Source: Acanthosepion esculentum
Lineage: Eukaryota; Mollusca; Cephalopoda; Sepiida; Sepiidae
DNA length: 64,000 nt
Assembly: GCA_964036315.1 (NCBI GenBank)
Contig: OZ038517.1
Span: forward strand, 21,396,574 to 21,460,573
Reading direction: 5' to 3'
The position numbers and the translations under genes were made by a program. Position 1 is the first letter of the stretch; each line of letters starts with the position of its first letter. The notes beneath the pieces were generated by a model. That model made no database searches, was not told the origin of the DNA, and saw only the letters and a list, made by a program, of their open reading frames with translations. This document shows, one piece after another, positions 23,106 to 33,635 of the stretch.

Positions 23106-23315
23106 GTAACAACAGAAATAGGTAGTACATATAACTGGAAGAGGAAATAACGATATAATCAAGGTTTTAACTTTCTATACTAGCAAAGAAAAGAAGATTG
23201 GAAGGAAAGAACCATCAGTATTAGAACGAGCTATAACATTTAGTGGACTTGAGAAGTTTATTTTTTTGAAAAACTGCTTTAAGAGAAAGGTTTTATAAAT
23301 GTCAACTGACAGTTG
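23106..23315. repeat. 200-bp direct repeat, copy 2
   Basis: Matches 22310-22515 in order and orientation. It ends at 'gtcaactgacagttgacatt', a small palindrome not present in the first copy. Confidence 0.85.
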
Positions 23316-23732
23316 ACATTTATAGCAATTTCTCTCTCAAAGGATCCATATAAATGTGCGTATATATATATATTTTGATTTAAAGAAAAACAGACCACTT
23401 TAAGGCTCCATTTGTAATAATTTATTTCACCAGAGAATTTTATTTTTTTCTGGATCTTCAGACTTCACTTTCAAAAGGTAAAATGAATTTAAAATTTACA
23501 CTTATGACGAGCAGTATTAAGCTTATACAAGTTGACATAGAAGGTGGTGAGGAATGGTGTGAGAGACATGGTCGAGTTTAGAGAAGGAAGAGAGTGTTTT
23601 AAAATTTATTTTTATATTTCTTTTTATTATAATACTTAATATTGAGGAAGGAGTGGGGTAAGGATCAGACATTGACCTATTTAATTGGTCAACTCAATGG
23701 AAATGATATGGGAAAAGGAAAAAGGGGGGAAG

Positions 23733-23744
23733 TAATATCATATT

Positions 23745-23782
<38 letters not shown>

Positions 23783-23818
23783 AATATGATATGGGCTTAT
23801 GCCCATATCATGTTGAAA
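23733..23818. repeat. Palindromic (TA)n hairpin
   Basis: 'atatcatattcaaatata' before and 'tatatttgaatatgatat' after the TA run are reverse complements, so the whole 23733-23790 block can fold. A second small palindrome ('gatatgggc' and 'gcccatatc') follows at 23788-23812. Confidence 0.85.
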
Positions 23819-24150
23819 CACCTGTTCCCATATGATCACCGAAGTTAAGTAATGTCGAGCCTGGTTAGAATCTAGATGGGTAACCACTTGGGAACACCAA
23901 GTATTATAGATAGGATATGTGGGAGGTCTAATAGATAATGACTCAGTATTGTTAATCAGAGAGCCAGGTTCCAATTCTTGTTGGGTTCATTATATTCACT
24001 TATGCATAAATACCATTGTGAAAGGTTTGAATTCACCACTTGTATCCCTAAATCATTATTATCTGAAAAAAAAAAAAGTTCTTATTATCTAAAATATTTT
24101 GTGGCTTTAAATAACCTGGTTGATAAACCATAAAAAAAACAAATCAAACA
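23795..24150 (+). mobile_element. 5S rRNA-headed composite SINE, full-length
   Basis: The most complete copy. It begins with a match to the 5' end of 5S rRNA ('tatgcccatatcatgttga'), then 'gatcaccgaagttaag' and 'gatgggtaaccacttggga', spanning essentially the whole 5S length to about 23910. The tRNA-like module follows ('ggtctaatagataatgac', 'ggttccaattcttgttggg'), then a body ending 'ggttgataaaccataaaa'. Tail near 24135-24150 is A-rich with CAAAT. The copy is old, judging by substitutions in both boxes. Confidence 0.8.
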
Positions 24151-24209
24151 AATAATATCATATATAAATTTCTATTTATGAGAACAATGCTAGGCAATTG
24201 AATCACAAA

Positions 24210-24320
24210 GTGGAAACATTTGGTGTAACACATTTTGTCCTCCAGAAGTGAATTTAGTGGATACATGAGCTTGGAAAATTTAACACTTACAGGACAGTGA
24301 CGGCAAGAGGGTGTGGCAGA
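24210..24320 (+). mobile_element. LINE-A tail fragment
   Basis: 'gagcttggaaaatttaacac' and 'ttacaggacagtgacggcaa' match the LINE-A 'LENLTLTGQ' region in the plus orientation. It breaks off near 24320. Confidence 0.5.
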
Positions 24321-24668
24321 CATGATGAGGCAGAACCTGGGACGAGCACAACTGGTTGCGACTTGCCTTTTCCCCGCCAAAAAAGAGCCCGTATTTGCTT
24401 AGCATGTAAGGCTACTGCGGTTGAAATGAAGGAGAAAAAAAGCACTTACCGCTCTGCCGTAATCCGTCCTCGGCCAGATAACGTAAAAGAATAAGGGGGG
24501 ACTTGCATTGTATTTTTATGCAATGAATATGCAATGCATTATGGAACAGAGACACAATGAATTATGGGATTGCATGAAGACGCAAGGGATTATGGGTATA
24601 TGGACAAATATAAAAGCAACTAGTTTTTCCCAACTAGTTTTTTATATATATATATATATATAATGATA

Positions 24669-25084
24669 AGGAGGCACGGTGGAGTAATGGATAACGGCTT
24701 GGATTGAGGAATCGGAGAGCCGAGTTCGAATTCCAGTCGAATCCATTACATTCACTTACGTGCTAACACCCTTGGGAAAGGTGTGAATCCTCTTCTTTTC
24801 CCTCCAGCTATGGGTAAATAGCAGGACAGACTGGGTTCTATAGCCTTGGATGGCAACTGGTCTAGGAGAAGGACAACTCTGAATTCAAAACCTGCGGAGG
24901 GTCGTTTGGGGACCTTGTGGCATTCGCTGCACCAGGTCCCTGTATTCGTCCCTCCAAAAAGTGTGGATGGCCCTGCACAAAGCCTTCACCACTATAATCA
25001 AATCTCATGTGTCGGTGTCGGGCTTTCAGTTTCTGAACTGATCTGCCTGACCCTCATACGTCGAGTTCGACGGGAGAGTCCATC
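24669..25084 (+). mobile_element. SINE, shared head and core, tail type 1, with TSD
   Basis: Well preserved. Head: 'aaggaggcacggtggagtaa' with B-box 'cgagttcgaattccag'. Core: 'gctatgggtaaatagcagga' and 'ggatggcaactggtctagg'. Tail 1: from 'aaacctgcggagggtcg' to 'cgtcgagttcgacgggaga'. The bases 'ataatgata' flank both ends, consistent with a target-site duplication. The minus-strand copy at 47096-47508 has the same tail. Confidence 0.9.
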
Positions 25085-25690
25085 ATAATGATAAAATTGA
25101 AATTCTCATCAAGCAGTTAGCATTTACAAACAATTTTACCTTATAAACCAAACAATGTATTTCTTATATCACGGAATGCCTTAAAAAGGTACAAACTATT
25201 AAACTGGTGTCAGGTGTGTTAATAGACATTTTTATGCTTACAATTTGTCAATATTTCACTCTTTCTATTTAAGATTCTTCTAGTTGGAAGAAGGGGGTAA
25301 TACTAACTTTTTTTATTTGACATAACTAGCAGTTCCCCAATCACCTGCTCTGTACCTTTTTAATATTCCATTTTATCAGTAAATATATGTTTTGTCTTTC
25401 TTTAACTTCCCATATGTATCTTGATATGGTAGTGTCATTTTCATACTTCTCTGAGTTGAATAATGTTTATAATTGTAGTACCTCTGTTTAAATGGCCTCT
25501 CAGTAAACCTGATGATGGTTTTATTTTATTTATTTTTTTTTTTTTCAGGGTGATTCTCAAATTTAACACTGGCTCTGTATATTATGTTTTTAACATGACA
25601 GTTGTCATTTAGGGGCAATCCTTTGCTTTTCTGCAGTTACATTTTTTTGTTCCTTTCCTTATGTGCCTACATTTCTCATAATTGTGCAAT
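25085..25690. other. No recognised feature
   Basis: AT-rich sequence with a T run near 25530. No gene or known repeat is seen. Confidence 0.4.
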
Positions 25691-25694
25691 GTGT

Positions 25695-26060
25695 ACAGAT
25701 ATATTTTTCTTTTTCATGTGCCATGTCTTCTCAGGATGTAGGTGATCATGGCTTTCCACAATTTCCTGTCCTTTGTAGACTCTTAATAAATTTTGTATTT
25801 TTGTTATTTCTCCCATCATCCATTCAGTCAAGCCCACTAAGTATGTTAGGTATTGTTTTCCTCTGTCTCTATTGCCTTCAATCTGTCCTGTGAGTATCAG
25901 ATTTTCCAAGCCCTCTTTTTTCATGATGTGCCCTAGAGATTTCAGCTGTCTCTTCCTGATGTTAATTATAAGTTTCCTTTGTGTTTCCATTTTCTCTAGA
26001 ACTTCATGGTTGCTCAGATGGTATCCTCATCATCCTTCTGTAGAAGTGCAGACATAAATT
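25695..26060 (-). mobile_element. LINE-A ORF2 C-terminal fragment
   Basis: The minus strand carries a 104-codon open segment with 'NIRKRQLKSLGHIMKKEGLE' followed by 'NLILTGQIEGNRDRGKQ' and a 'YLVGLTEWM' stretch, the C-terminal region of LINE-A. The 3' end is near 25700 ('catgtgccatg' side). It is the most readable LINE-A tail here but has no RT catalytic region. Confidence 0.8.
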
Positions 26061-26765
26061 CCTTGATAAAGCTTCTTTTTTTTTTCTTTTTTTTTTTTAA
26101 ATTTGTAGAGATATTTTTAGGTCTGTCATTGAATTAAGACATACATAAACACACAATTTGAAGGAAATTGAAATGGACATAGAAGTCATAAGAGTTAATT
26201 TCACTTTCTGTCTGGCAATAACTCCTGGTTAACAGGAAAAATGCATAAGCTGTCTCTTTGTAGTCATTTTTATGCCTTTTGTATTTCAACAGAATATATT
26301 ATGTAATAAATGTAGTATTTTAAATGGACAAACAATTTAGATTTGAAATTTGTCTATTTTACCATCAGAAAGATGATGGGGACCCACTTAGTTTATACTG
26401 TAAGACTACTGAAATTATTCACTCGTTAATATTTTGACCTGAGTTTTTGATGATTTTTTAAAAAATTGTTTGAAAAATTTTACTTACCACTGTGCATAGA
26501 GGTTGATAAACGTCTCACAGTGTCACTGTTGTGGGACACTCAGTGACAAGCTCACTTAACTGACATTAGTCAAGTTTCTGCCTGAATTTCTGAGATGAAT
26601 TGTGAGTATTTGTATTATTTACTGTTAGACTATTATCTTCATTTTTGGTGTTACAATCACAATGTTTTAACTGTTGCAGCCTTCATCAAATACTGGCTGA
26701 TCTTTGATAACCTTCAGGCTGAACACTTCAGTCTACTAGTCTTAGTATTGCTTTTTTTTAAACTA
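26061..26765. other. No recognised feature
   Basis: AT-rich DNA with T runs at 26075-26098. No coding signal is recognised. Confidence 0.4.
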
Positions 26766-26769
26766 GTTT

Positions 26770-27280
26770 TTCATTTTGTTTATGCTGCTTCTTTACACCC
26801 TTGAGTAAAATGACTTCAGTTTTCTGAATTTCCAAGATGAAACTGTGTCACTAATATTAATGTTTGTCTCCTAATCTTTTCATCTTATTTCTCTGGCTTC
26901 TTTATATCTTTGAGTAAAATGTCTTGTGTTTTTTGAATTTCTAAGATGAAACCTTTTGACGAATATTAATTTTTGACACTTCTTCCTTTCATCTTCTCTT
27001 GTTCCTTTATGCCCTCAAGTAAAATGTCTTGAGTTTTTTGAATTTCTAAGATGAAACCTTGTCATGAATATTAATTTTTGGCTCCTCTTCCTTTTGTCTT
27101 ATCTCTCTTGCTTCTTTGCACCTTCAAGTAAAATATTGAGTTTTCTGAATAGTCATAAGATGTAATAGTTGTAAGTTGTGTGAATTTCAAAGATGAAGCA
27201 TTGTCATTATTAATAATTTTGACAAGTATTTCTTTCATTTTATTTCTCTTGCTTCTTTACACTTAATAGTAATAATATAA
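26770..27280 (+). repeat. Diverged tandem repeat, about 107 bp
   Basis: 'aagtaaaatgtcttgagttt' followed by 'tgaatttctaagatgaa' and 'attaatttttg' repeats about four to five times with spacing of 105 to 110 bases. Related single units lie beside LINE-A fragments at 29165-29470, 30765-30865, 37605-37660 and 38590-38650. Confidence 0.7.
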
Positions 27281-27284
27281 CACC

Positions 27285-28225
27285 TCCTGTCACCACCTAC
27301 ACCCAGTGGTGTAACCACATTTAGTGGTCCGGTCTGGTCCTCAAATTCTTGGGACAATGTTTTAACCACAGGGCTAACTCTGCACTGGTCAGTGCTGATG
27401 CTGGTCCAAGATGGTTGTTAGCTGCTGACTGCTTCAATTCACACCAACTCTGCCCACATTGTGTTCTTGATCTCAGAGCAGTGGAAGACGGTAAGAATTG
27501 CAGCTCTGGTTCTAGCCAGGATATATTAAGGAAGAAAAATATCTTCACAATGAAAAAATAAAAACAAAAGATTCATGAGGTTAATCTTCAATTAATTTAT
27601 ATAACTCGTGGTACAACAAAAATTAACCCTTCCCACATCACTCTCTATAGTGACACTGTGTCTCACCTAATAATTTGGGTTCAAAGTTCTTCAGAATCAG
27701 GAAATCTGGTGGCAGCTTATGTGGATTCCAGAAGCACACAACATAATGTGTTGTTCTCAGCCCAAGTTTCCGAGCTCTCAAAGCCATCTGCTTATATACA
27801 TGTCAGCCCAAAACTGGCATGGAGCCAAAGGGTTCTTGGGATTTGTTGATTCTTTAATTTTTACAATAATTCTAATAAGGGCTCTTTGTTCCATATGTCT
27901 GCTTTCTTAAGGAACTTTCCAAATTTGGACAATCATCCACCTTCTCTTGAATAGTTACAGGGATTGCTTTTCCTGTAACTCACACCTGCTTCACTTCACA
28001 TCTCACACCACCACTCCATACAGGCAGTGCCTAATTCTCCTTCTCCTGCCTAGCATTCAGCCTCAGCTTGCTTCCCAGGACATACATAACTGTCTTTGTG
28101 ACAAATCTAATTTTTAAAGCACGTAGGTGGAAGGGCAAAGTTTTATTCTAGTCATTAATTTTAATTCTGATTCTTTTCTATTTCTTTGTCCAGTGAAAAT
28201 ATAAACCAGACCACCAGTAACAGAA
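27285..28225. other. No recognised feature
   Basis: Higher-complexity DNA with overlapping short open frames on both strands (27321-27561, 27658-27910) but no domain, no long frame and no clear splice-bounded exon. It is the least repetitive kilobase of the central window and a place where an unrecognised exon could hide. Confidence 0.35.
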
Positions 28226-28226
28226 C

Positions 28227-28490
28227 ACATAGCACATAACTGACTGACTGACTGACTTTCCAGTCAAATCTATTACATTCACTTACATGCTAATACCCTT
28301 GGGAAAGGTATGAATCCTCTTCTTCTCCCCCCAGCTATGGGTAAATAGCAAGACAGACTGGGTTCTATAGCCTTGGATGGCAACTGGTGTACCACAGAAA
28401 GAAATGGCAACCTACTGCATGGAAAAATCTGCCTCGTCAGTCATGTATTGAAAGATACATGATTGCCTAAGCATGTATCGTACATGTTTT
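28227..28490 (+). mobile_element. SINE, 5'-truncated, tail type 3
   Basis: Begins after a short (CTGA)n at 28240-28256. Core 'agctatgggtaaatagcaag' and 'ggatggcaactggtgtacc' lead into tail 3: 'agaaatggcaacctactgca' and 'gtcagtcatgtattgaaaga'. The (CTGA)n resembles the end of another tail-3 copy, suggesting two SINEs joined tail to head. Confidence 0.7.
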
Positions 28491-29160
28491 CATAACTTCT
28501 GCCTTAATAGTACATCTGATCTGTTAAAAGAAATTTGTTTTCATTTGATCTTCTGAGTGAGAGATAAAATTATTTCTCAATTTGTTTTTGTCAGTAAAAA
28601 TATATTTGTTTGCCTAAATTCTCAAAGAAGATATAAAATTTTCCCCCATCCATGGGCTGATAGCTGTCTTTACTGAAAACACAAATCAGAACACTTCCTT
28701 GTTACGACAGACTCACTTTTCATAAACTTGACCAGGTTTGTTGCTTTTGTTTTCATTTCTCAATTCGTTTTTGACAACGTAAATATATTTGTTTGCTCAA
28801 ATTCTTAAAGAAGATATGAAATTGTTCTCCAGATCTTTTTTTGACTGCATGCCTGGCTCTTGACAGATAAGAAAAATAAACTTTAGGAGAGAAGAAATCC
28901 AGACAGTCCCATTTTCACCAAGGAAAATATCTTGTCTTTTTCCAGCCTATATTCCATTTTGGGCTAAACCCTTTTCTGCTCAGAATCATCATTTAAACAC
29001 CTCATGGCCGCAGTGTCACAATAGCACAATAAATGCAAATCCAGGGCCTACTCAGTCCTATTGGATGAAACACTCCCTAATTGACCTCCATCACTTCCTA
29101 TCACTGACCATATTGAGGGTCAGATCACCACACCATCTTGCCTTTGCCCACACTCTAATT
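28491..29160. other. Unassigned, with one local duplication
   Basis: 'aaatatatttgtttgc' followed by 'aaattct.aaagaagatat' occurs at 28597-28635 and 28783-28820 with similar upstream sequence. Otherwise nothing is recognised. Confidence 0.45.
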
Positions 29161-29164
29161 CTCA

Positions 29165-29470
29165 TCTACTATTTTGTTGAAGTCTTAGCTTGTGTAAATT
29201 CCTTAGATGAAGCATTGTCGTTATTATTCATTTGTGACTTATTTTTCATCTTATTTATCTTACTTCGTTATATCTAATAGTAATAAGACATTGAAAGCTT
29301 AAGATTTCTAAATTCCTTAGATGAAGCATTGTCATTATTATCAATTTTTGATTAGTCTTTCTTTCATCTTATTCTCTTGTTTCTTTACAGCTTTGAGGAA
29401 AGTCTTGAGTTTTCTGAATTTCCAATACGAAACAATTTTATTAATAATTGCTTTTGAATAATCTTTTTAT
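29165..29470 (+). repeat. Units of the 107-bp dispersed repeat
   Basis: Three diverged units with 'ccttagatgaagcattgtc' and 'cttatttatctta' type blocks, immediately left of the duplicated segment starting near 29480. Confidence 0.6.
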
Positions 29471-29802
29471 GTCATGTAGTTCCAAAGGGCATTATCATAA
29501 TCTATTTTTAAATTACACGTTCTTTCAGTATGTAGGTGATCATGGCTCTCCACAGATTCCTATTTCTTTATTATCTATGAATTGACCTGCTTACTTGGGA
29601 AAGATAGTGGAGTGGTTTCACAGTGCCTTCTCCACAGTTTGGGATTGAAAGTTATCTTTCTTTAAGATTAATTGGGACCCTAGACAAGAGAGCTCACTCT
29701 ACCATGCTATTTAACCCATATCTGGAGAAGAAGAATAAAGCAACTCGGCCACAATCTTCTTCTTTTTCTATGTACCATGTCCCTTCAGAACATTGTTAAT
29801 CA

Positions 29803-30300
29803 AGGAGGCACGGTGGAGTAATGGATAACGGCTCGGACTGAGGAATCCATTACATTCACTTACGTGCTAACACCCTTGGGAAAGGTGTGAATCCTCTTCT
29901 TCTCCCTCCAACTATGGGTAAATAGCAGGACAGACTGGGTTCTATAGCCTTGGATGGCAACTGGTCTAGGAGAAGGTCAACTCTGAATTCAAAACCATTC
30001 GGCGTCTGCACCGGCATCCAGCGGCCTCTTGGTTACTCCTGCCTCTGCGTCTGTGGAAATTCTGCGGCAAGTAAGAGCATATTCCTCCCTCTACTGGGAT
30101 AGCACGCGAGGTGTGGGGACCGCGTGTGAAGTTCAAACTCCCTTGTTACTCCGTTTCAAGAATTCGCCGCCGTTGGAATCGGGAATAGCTGTCGCTCGTT
30201 TCAGCTTGGTCGGCCTTCGTTCCGGACGCGGTGAATTCCTTGGAAGGAGCCGGCTTAACCGATCCAGGGTGAATGCCGCAACATACATACATACATACAT
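29803..30300 (+). mobile_element. SINE, shared head and core, tail type 2 with (ACAT)n, TSD
   Basis: Same head and core as the type-1 SINE up to 'caactctgaattcaaaacc', then an unrelated GC-rich tail of about 300 bases ('gcggcctcttggttactcct' through 'gatccagggtgaatgccgca') ending in ACAT repeats at 30281-30300. The 13-base 'acattgttaatca' flanks both sides (29790-29802 and 30301-30313). Open frames in the tail are incidental. The head lacks the B-box half seen in type 1, a small internal deletion near 29845. Confidence 0.9.
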
Positions 30301-30454
30301 ACATTGTTAATCATGGCTCTTCACAATTTCGTGTTCTTTATAACTCTTAATAATTTTTTTGTTTTTGTTATATTTCCTGAACCTTATTTAATCCTGCTAG
30401 GTAAGTTATGCATTGTTTAACTGTCCTTATGGCCTTTAACCTGTCCTGTGAGTA

Positions 30455-30750
30455 CAGGGTAACCCGGATATAAGAGAGTTGTCGGGACCGGAGAATAAGT
30501 CTCTTATATCCGGGTTTGGTCTATTATACACTGTAACCCGGATATAAGAGAGATGTCGGACCGGAGAACGAGTCTCTTATATTCGGGTTTCTCTTATATC
30601 CGGGTTTGGTCTATTATATATACATTAACACAGGCACTAATTTGGGTCCAGAGAAAATCTCTTATATCCGGGTTTGATCTATTATATATACATTAACACG
30701 GGCTCTAATTTGGGACCAGATAAAATATCTCTTATATCCGGGTTACACTG
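30455..30750. mobile_element. Tc1/pogo-like MITE with TA target duplication
   Basis: Terminal inverted repeats of about 22 bases: left 'cagggtaacccggatataag' and right, reverse complemented, 'cagtgtaacccggatataag'. TA flanks both ends (30453-30454, 30751-30752). The paralogous segment at 37577-37590 has the uninterrupted target 'gtgagtatcaaattt', proving the boundaries. Several further copies of 'ctcttatatccgggtt' lie inside in both orientations, so the element can fold into multiple hairpins. It has no coding capacity. Confidence 0.92.
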
Positions 30751-31039
30751 TATCAAATTTTCCAATCCCTTAAGTTTTAAGCTTAAGTCTTAGGTTTTCT
30801 GAATTCCTTTGATGAAGCATTGCCATGAATAGTAATTTTTTATTAGTCTTTCTTTCAACTTATTTGCACCCATTTAGTCGTAATAAGAGGCAACACTCGT
30901 GTTTTAATTTCTTCTGAACAAGATGGTTGGTCACTATAATACGAGAAACTTTTGTATTAGCCTAATATATTTATATGTATGCTTTGCAGAGGGTTGTCAA
31001 TCTCTTTTCTTTAGCATATAATAATTGTGCTTAGTTTTT

Positions 31040-31915
31040 ACAAGTATTACATCCTGCCAATACCTCATAAATAATGGGCTACTCTGTTTTGATTGTGTGG
31101 AAAAACAAAAGCCATATATGAGAAACTACTTGGTTTCAGTGAAAAAAAGAAAGAAAGATGGAAGTGTTTAATATCTCCTGCTAATACCTCATAAATAATG
31201 GGCTACTCTGTTTTGATTGTGTGGAAAAAAAAAGCCATATATGAGAAACTACTTGGTTTCAGTGAAAAAAAGAAAGAAAGATGGAAGTGTTTAATATCTC
31301 CTGCTAATACCTCATAAATAATGGGCTACTCTGTTTTGATTGTGTGGAAAAAAAAAAGCCATATATGAGAAACTACTTGGTTTCAGTGAAAAAAAGAAAG
31401 AAAGATGGAAGTGTTTAATATCTCCTGCTAATACCTCATAAATAATGGGCTACTCTGTTTTGATTGTGTGGAAAAAAAAAAGCCATATATGAGAAACTAC
31501 TTGGTTTCAGTGAAAAAAAGAAAGAAAGATGGAAGTGTTTAATATCTCCTGCTAATACCTCATAAATAATGGGCTACTCTGTTTTGATTGTGTGGAAAAA
31601 AAAAAGCCATATATGAGAAACTACTTGGTTTCAGTGAAAAAAAGAAAGAAAGATGGAAGTGTTTAATATCTCCTGCTAATACCTCATAAATAATGGGCTA
31701 CTCTGTTTTGATTGTGTGGAAAAACAAAAGCCATATATGAGAAACTACTTGGTTTCAGTGAAAAAAAGAAAGAAAGATGGAAGTGTTTAATATCTCCTGC
31801 TAATACCTCATAAATAATGGACTATTTCATTTTCATCACATGAGAAGATATATAAAAGATGCTACTTGGTTTCAATGAGAAAATGAAAGAAAGAGGGGAA
31901 GATAGAAATGTTTAC
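31040..31915 (+). repeat. 124-bp tandem repeat
   Basis: 'tacctcataaataatgggct' recurs at 31061, 31185, 31308, 31432, 31556, 31680 and 31804; spacing is 123-124 bases, the change coming from an A run. About seven units; the first and last are diverged and the middle ones nearly identical. Confidence 0.95.
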
Positions 31916-32650
31916 TGTCTGTTGGAAAAAGTTGTCAATTTCAAATCTTTTCAATTGTACCCCCTTACTTCTTAAAATAACGACCAGCATTCATATTTAT
32001 GATTGTTATTACAATATTTTGTTAAAGTTGTTAAGCTCAAATATTTAACGATGTGATAGGGGAATTTCTATGGATATTTTATTGTTGTAGAACTTTCCAT
32101 GAACTTATTCAATCATTAACTGAAGAATTAAGATTCATCAGAAATTTCAAATAGGAAAACTGTGAAATTTTCACGGGTTAAATCTAGTATCATATATCGA
32201 TGTGTGCACACATTGTCTACAATTCCTTTTGTTGTGTATGTGTGATAACTGATCATCGTGCTTCATATTGTAGCTAAATAAATACAGTATATTTATGTAG
32301 GCATATAGACGAATGCACTTATATATCTGATAACTGCTCATATTTCTGGAACCCGGCACTAGTTCTTCTCTGACTCCCACGCCCCATAAACAAACCATTA
32401 GGATCTTTGATCTGCCTGCTTGTCTCTTTTTACTTAGTCTTTTTTTTTATTTATGTATTTATTTTTTATTAATCTTTGATTCCTCCCACTTTTATTCCTT
32501 GTTCCTGATTTTAATATGCATTTGCTGATTTTTGACATCTTTTTTTTCCTTTTCTGTTGTTGGTTGTGGGAGATGATGGATATTTCTTTTTTTTTTCTGA
32601 TATTTAATGATCAGACAGAAAGAACTGAGAGATTCTATGTAAAGAGATGT
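31916..32650. other. No recognised feature
   Basis: AT-rich spacer with T runs near 32440 and 32590. No coding region is supported. Confidence 0.4.
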
Positions 32651-32654
32651 AGGA

Positions 32655-32880
32655 ACAAAGAGAAGTAAATGAAAGAAAGAAAGAAAGAGAAGGGGGGTGA
32701 AAGAAAGAAAGAGAAGGGGGGTGAAAGAAAGAAAGAGAAGGGGGGTGAAAGAAAGAAAGAGAAGGGTGGGTGAAAGAAAGAAAGAGAAGGGGGGTGAAAG
32801 AAAGAAAGAGAAGGGGGGTGAAAGAAAGAAAGAGAAGGGGGTGAAAGAAAGAAAGAGAAGGGGGTGAAAGAAAGGTGTGG
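32655..32880. repeat. 24-bp purine minisatellite
   Basis: Unit 'gaaagaaagaaagagaaggg' plus 'gggt', about nine units, with G-run length varying from 4 to 6. Confidence 0.92.
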
Positions 32881-33635
32881 GATGGTAGTGGAGAAATAAA
32901 AAAAAGAGCAAGAAAAGAAAAAATTAAGGATAAGGAAAAAAAAAGAAACAGGAGAAAAGAAAGAGAAATCTATAGAAAAAGAGAAAAGAAAGGAGAAATG
33001 GAAGGTGAAAGAAAAGCAGAAAAATAAAGAGAAAAGATACAAAAATGGAACTAGAAAGGGATGAGAAATGTAAAGAGAAAGGAAAGATGAAAGAAATGTA
33101 AAGAGAAAGGAAAGAAAGAGAGGAGAAATGCAAACAGAGAAAGAAATGGAAGAGAAATGCAAAGTAAAAGAAAGAGAGGAGAAATGCAAAGAGGAAGAAA
33201 GGAAGAAAGTACAAATGTAAAGAGAAAGAAATAAATAAAAGAGAAATGTAAAGCGAAAGAAAGGAAGGAGAAATCCAAGGAGAAAGTAAAGATAAAATGA
33301 AAGAGAGGCGAAATGAAAAGATGAAAGGAAAGAAAGAGAGGAGAAATGCAAACAGAGAAAGAAATTCAAAGAAAAAGAAAGAGAGGAAGAATGGAAAGAG
33401 TAAGAAAGGAAGAAAGTACAAATGTAAAGAGAAAGAAAGAAGTAAAAGAGAGTTGAGAAATACAAAGAAAAGGAAAGAAAGACAGACAAAAAAGGGGAGG
33501 AAGCAGGGTAAAAAATGTAAGCAGAAAGAACAATCTTTATAAAAAAGAATTTTTATGAGTGAAGAAAAAAGAAAAAGAATTAAGATTGAGAGAAGAAAGA
33601 ATAAGTTCAAAAGAGATCAGAAAAAGAGAGAAAAA
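32881..33635. repeat. A/G-rich low-complexity tract
   Basis: Irregular GAAA/GGAAA motifs with loosely repeated 'agagaggagaaatgcaaa' about every 60-70 bases. The minus strand reads as Phe/Leu/Ser strings. No gene. Confidence 0.85.

Larger units (their letters stand above)
29480..30865 (-). repeat. Segmental duplicate, copy A (LINE-A tail, SINE core)
   Basis: Excluding two insertions (29803-30300, 30455-30750), this matches 36820-38090 in order. Shared blocks are: 'tcatggctctccaca'; 'ggtttcacagtgccttctc'; 'gtgctatttaacccatatct'-type SINE core; a second LINE-A tail; 'aacctgtcctgtgagta'; and the 107-bp repeat unit. The paired copies let each later insertion be read against an empty site in the other. 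Confidence 0.8.

Noticed and set aside
23795..23912. Functional 5S rRNA gene
   Set aside because: Many substitutions relative to conserved 5S positions, no terminator T run at the 3' end, and direct continuation into a tRNA-like SINE module.
30029..30310. 93-codon open frame in the GC-rich stretch
   Set aside because: It lies inside the type-2 SINE tail and reads through the (ACAT)n tail into the target duplication.
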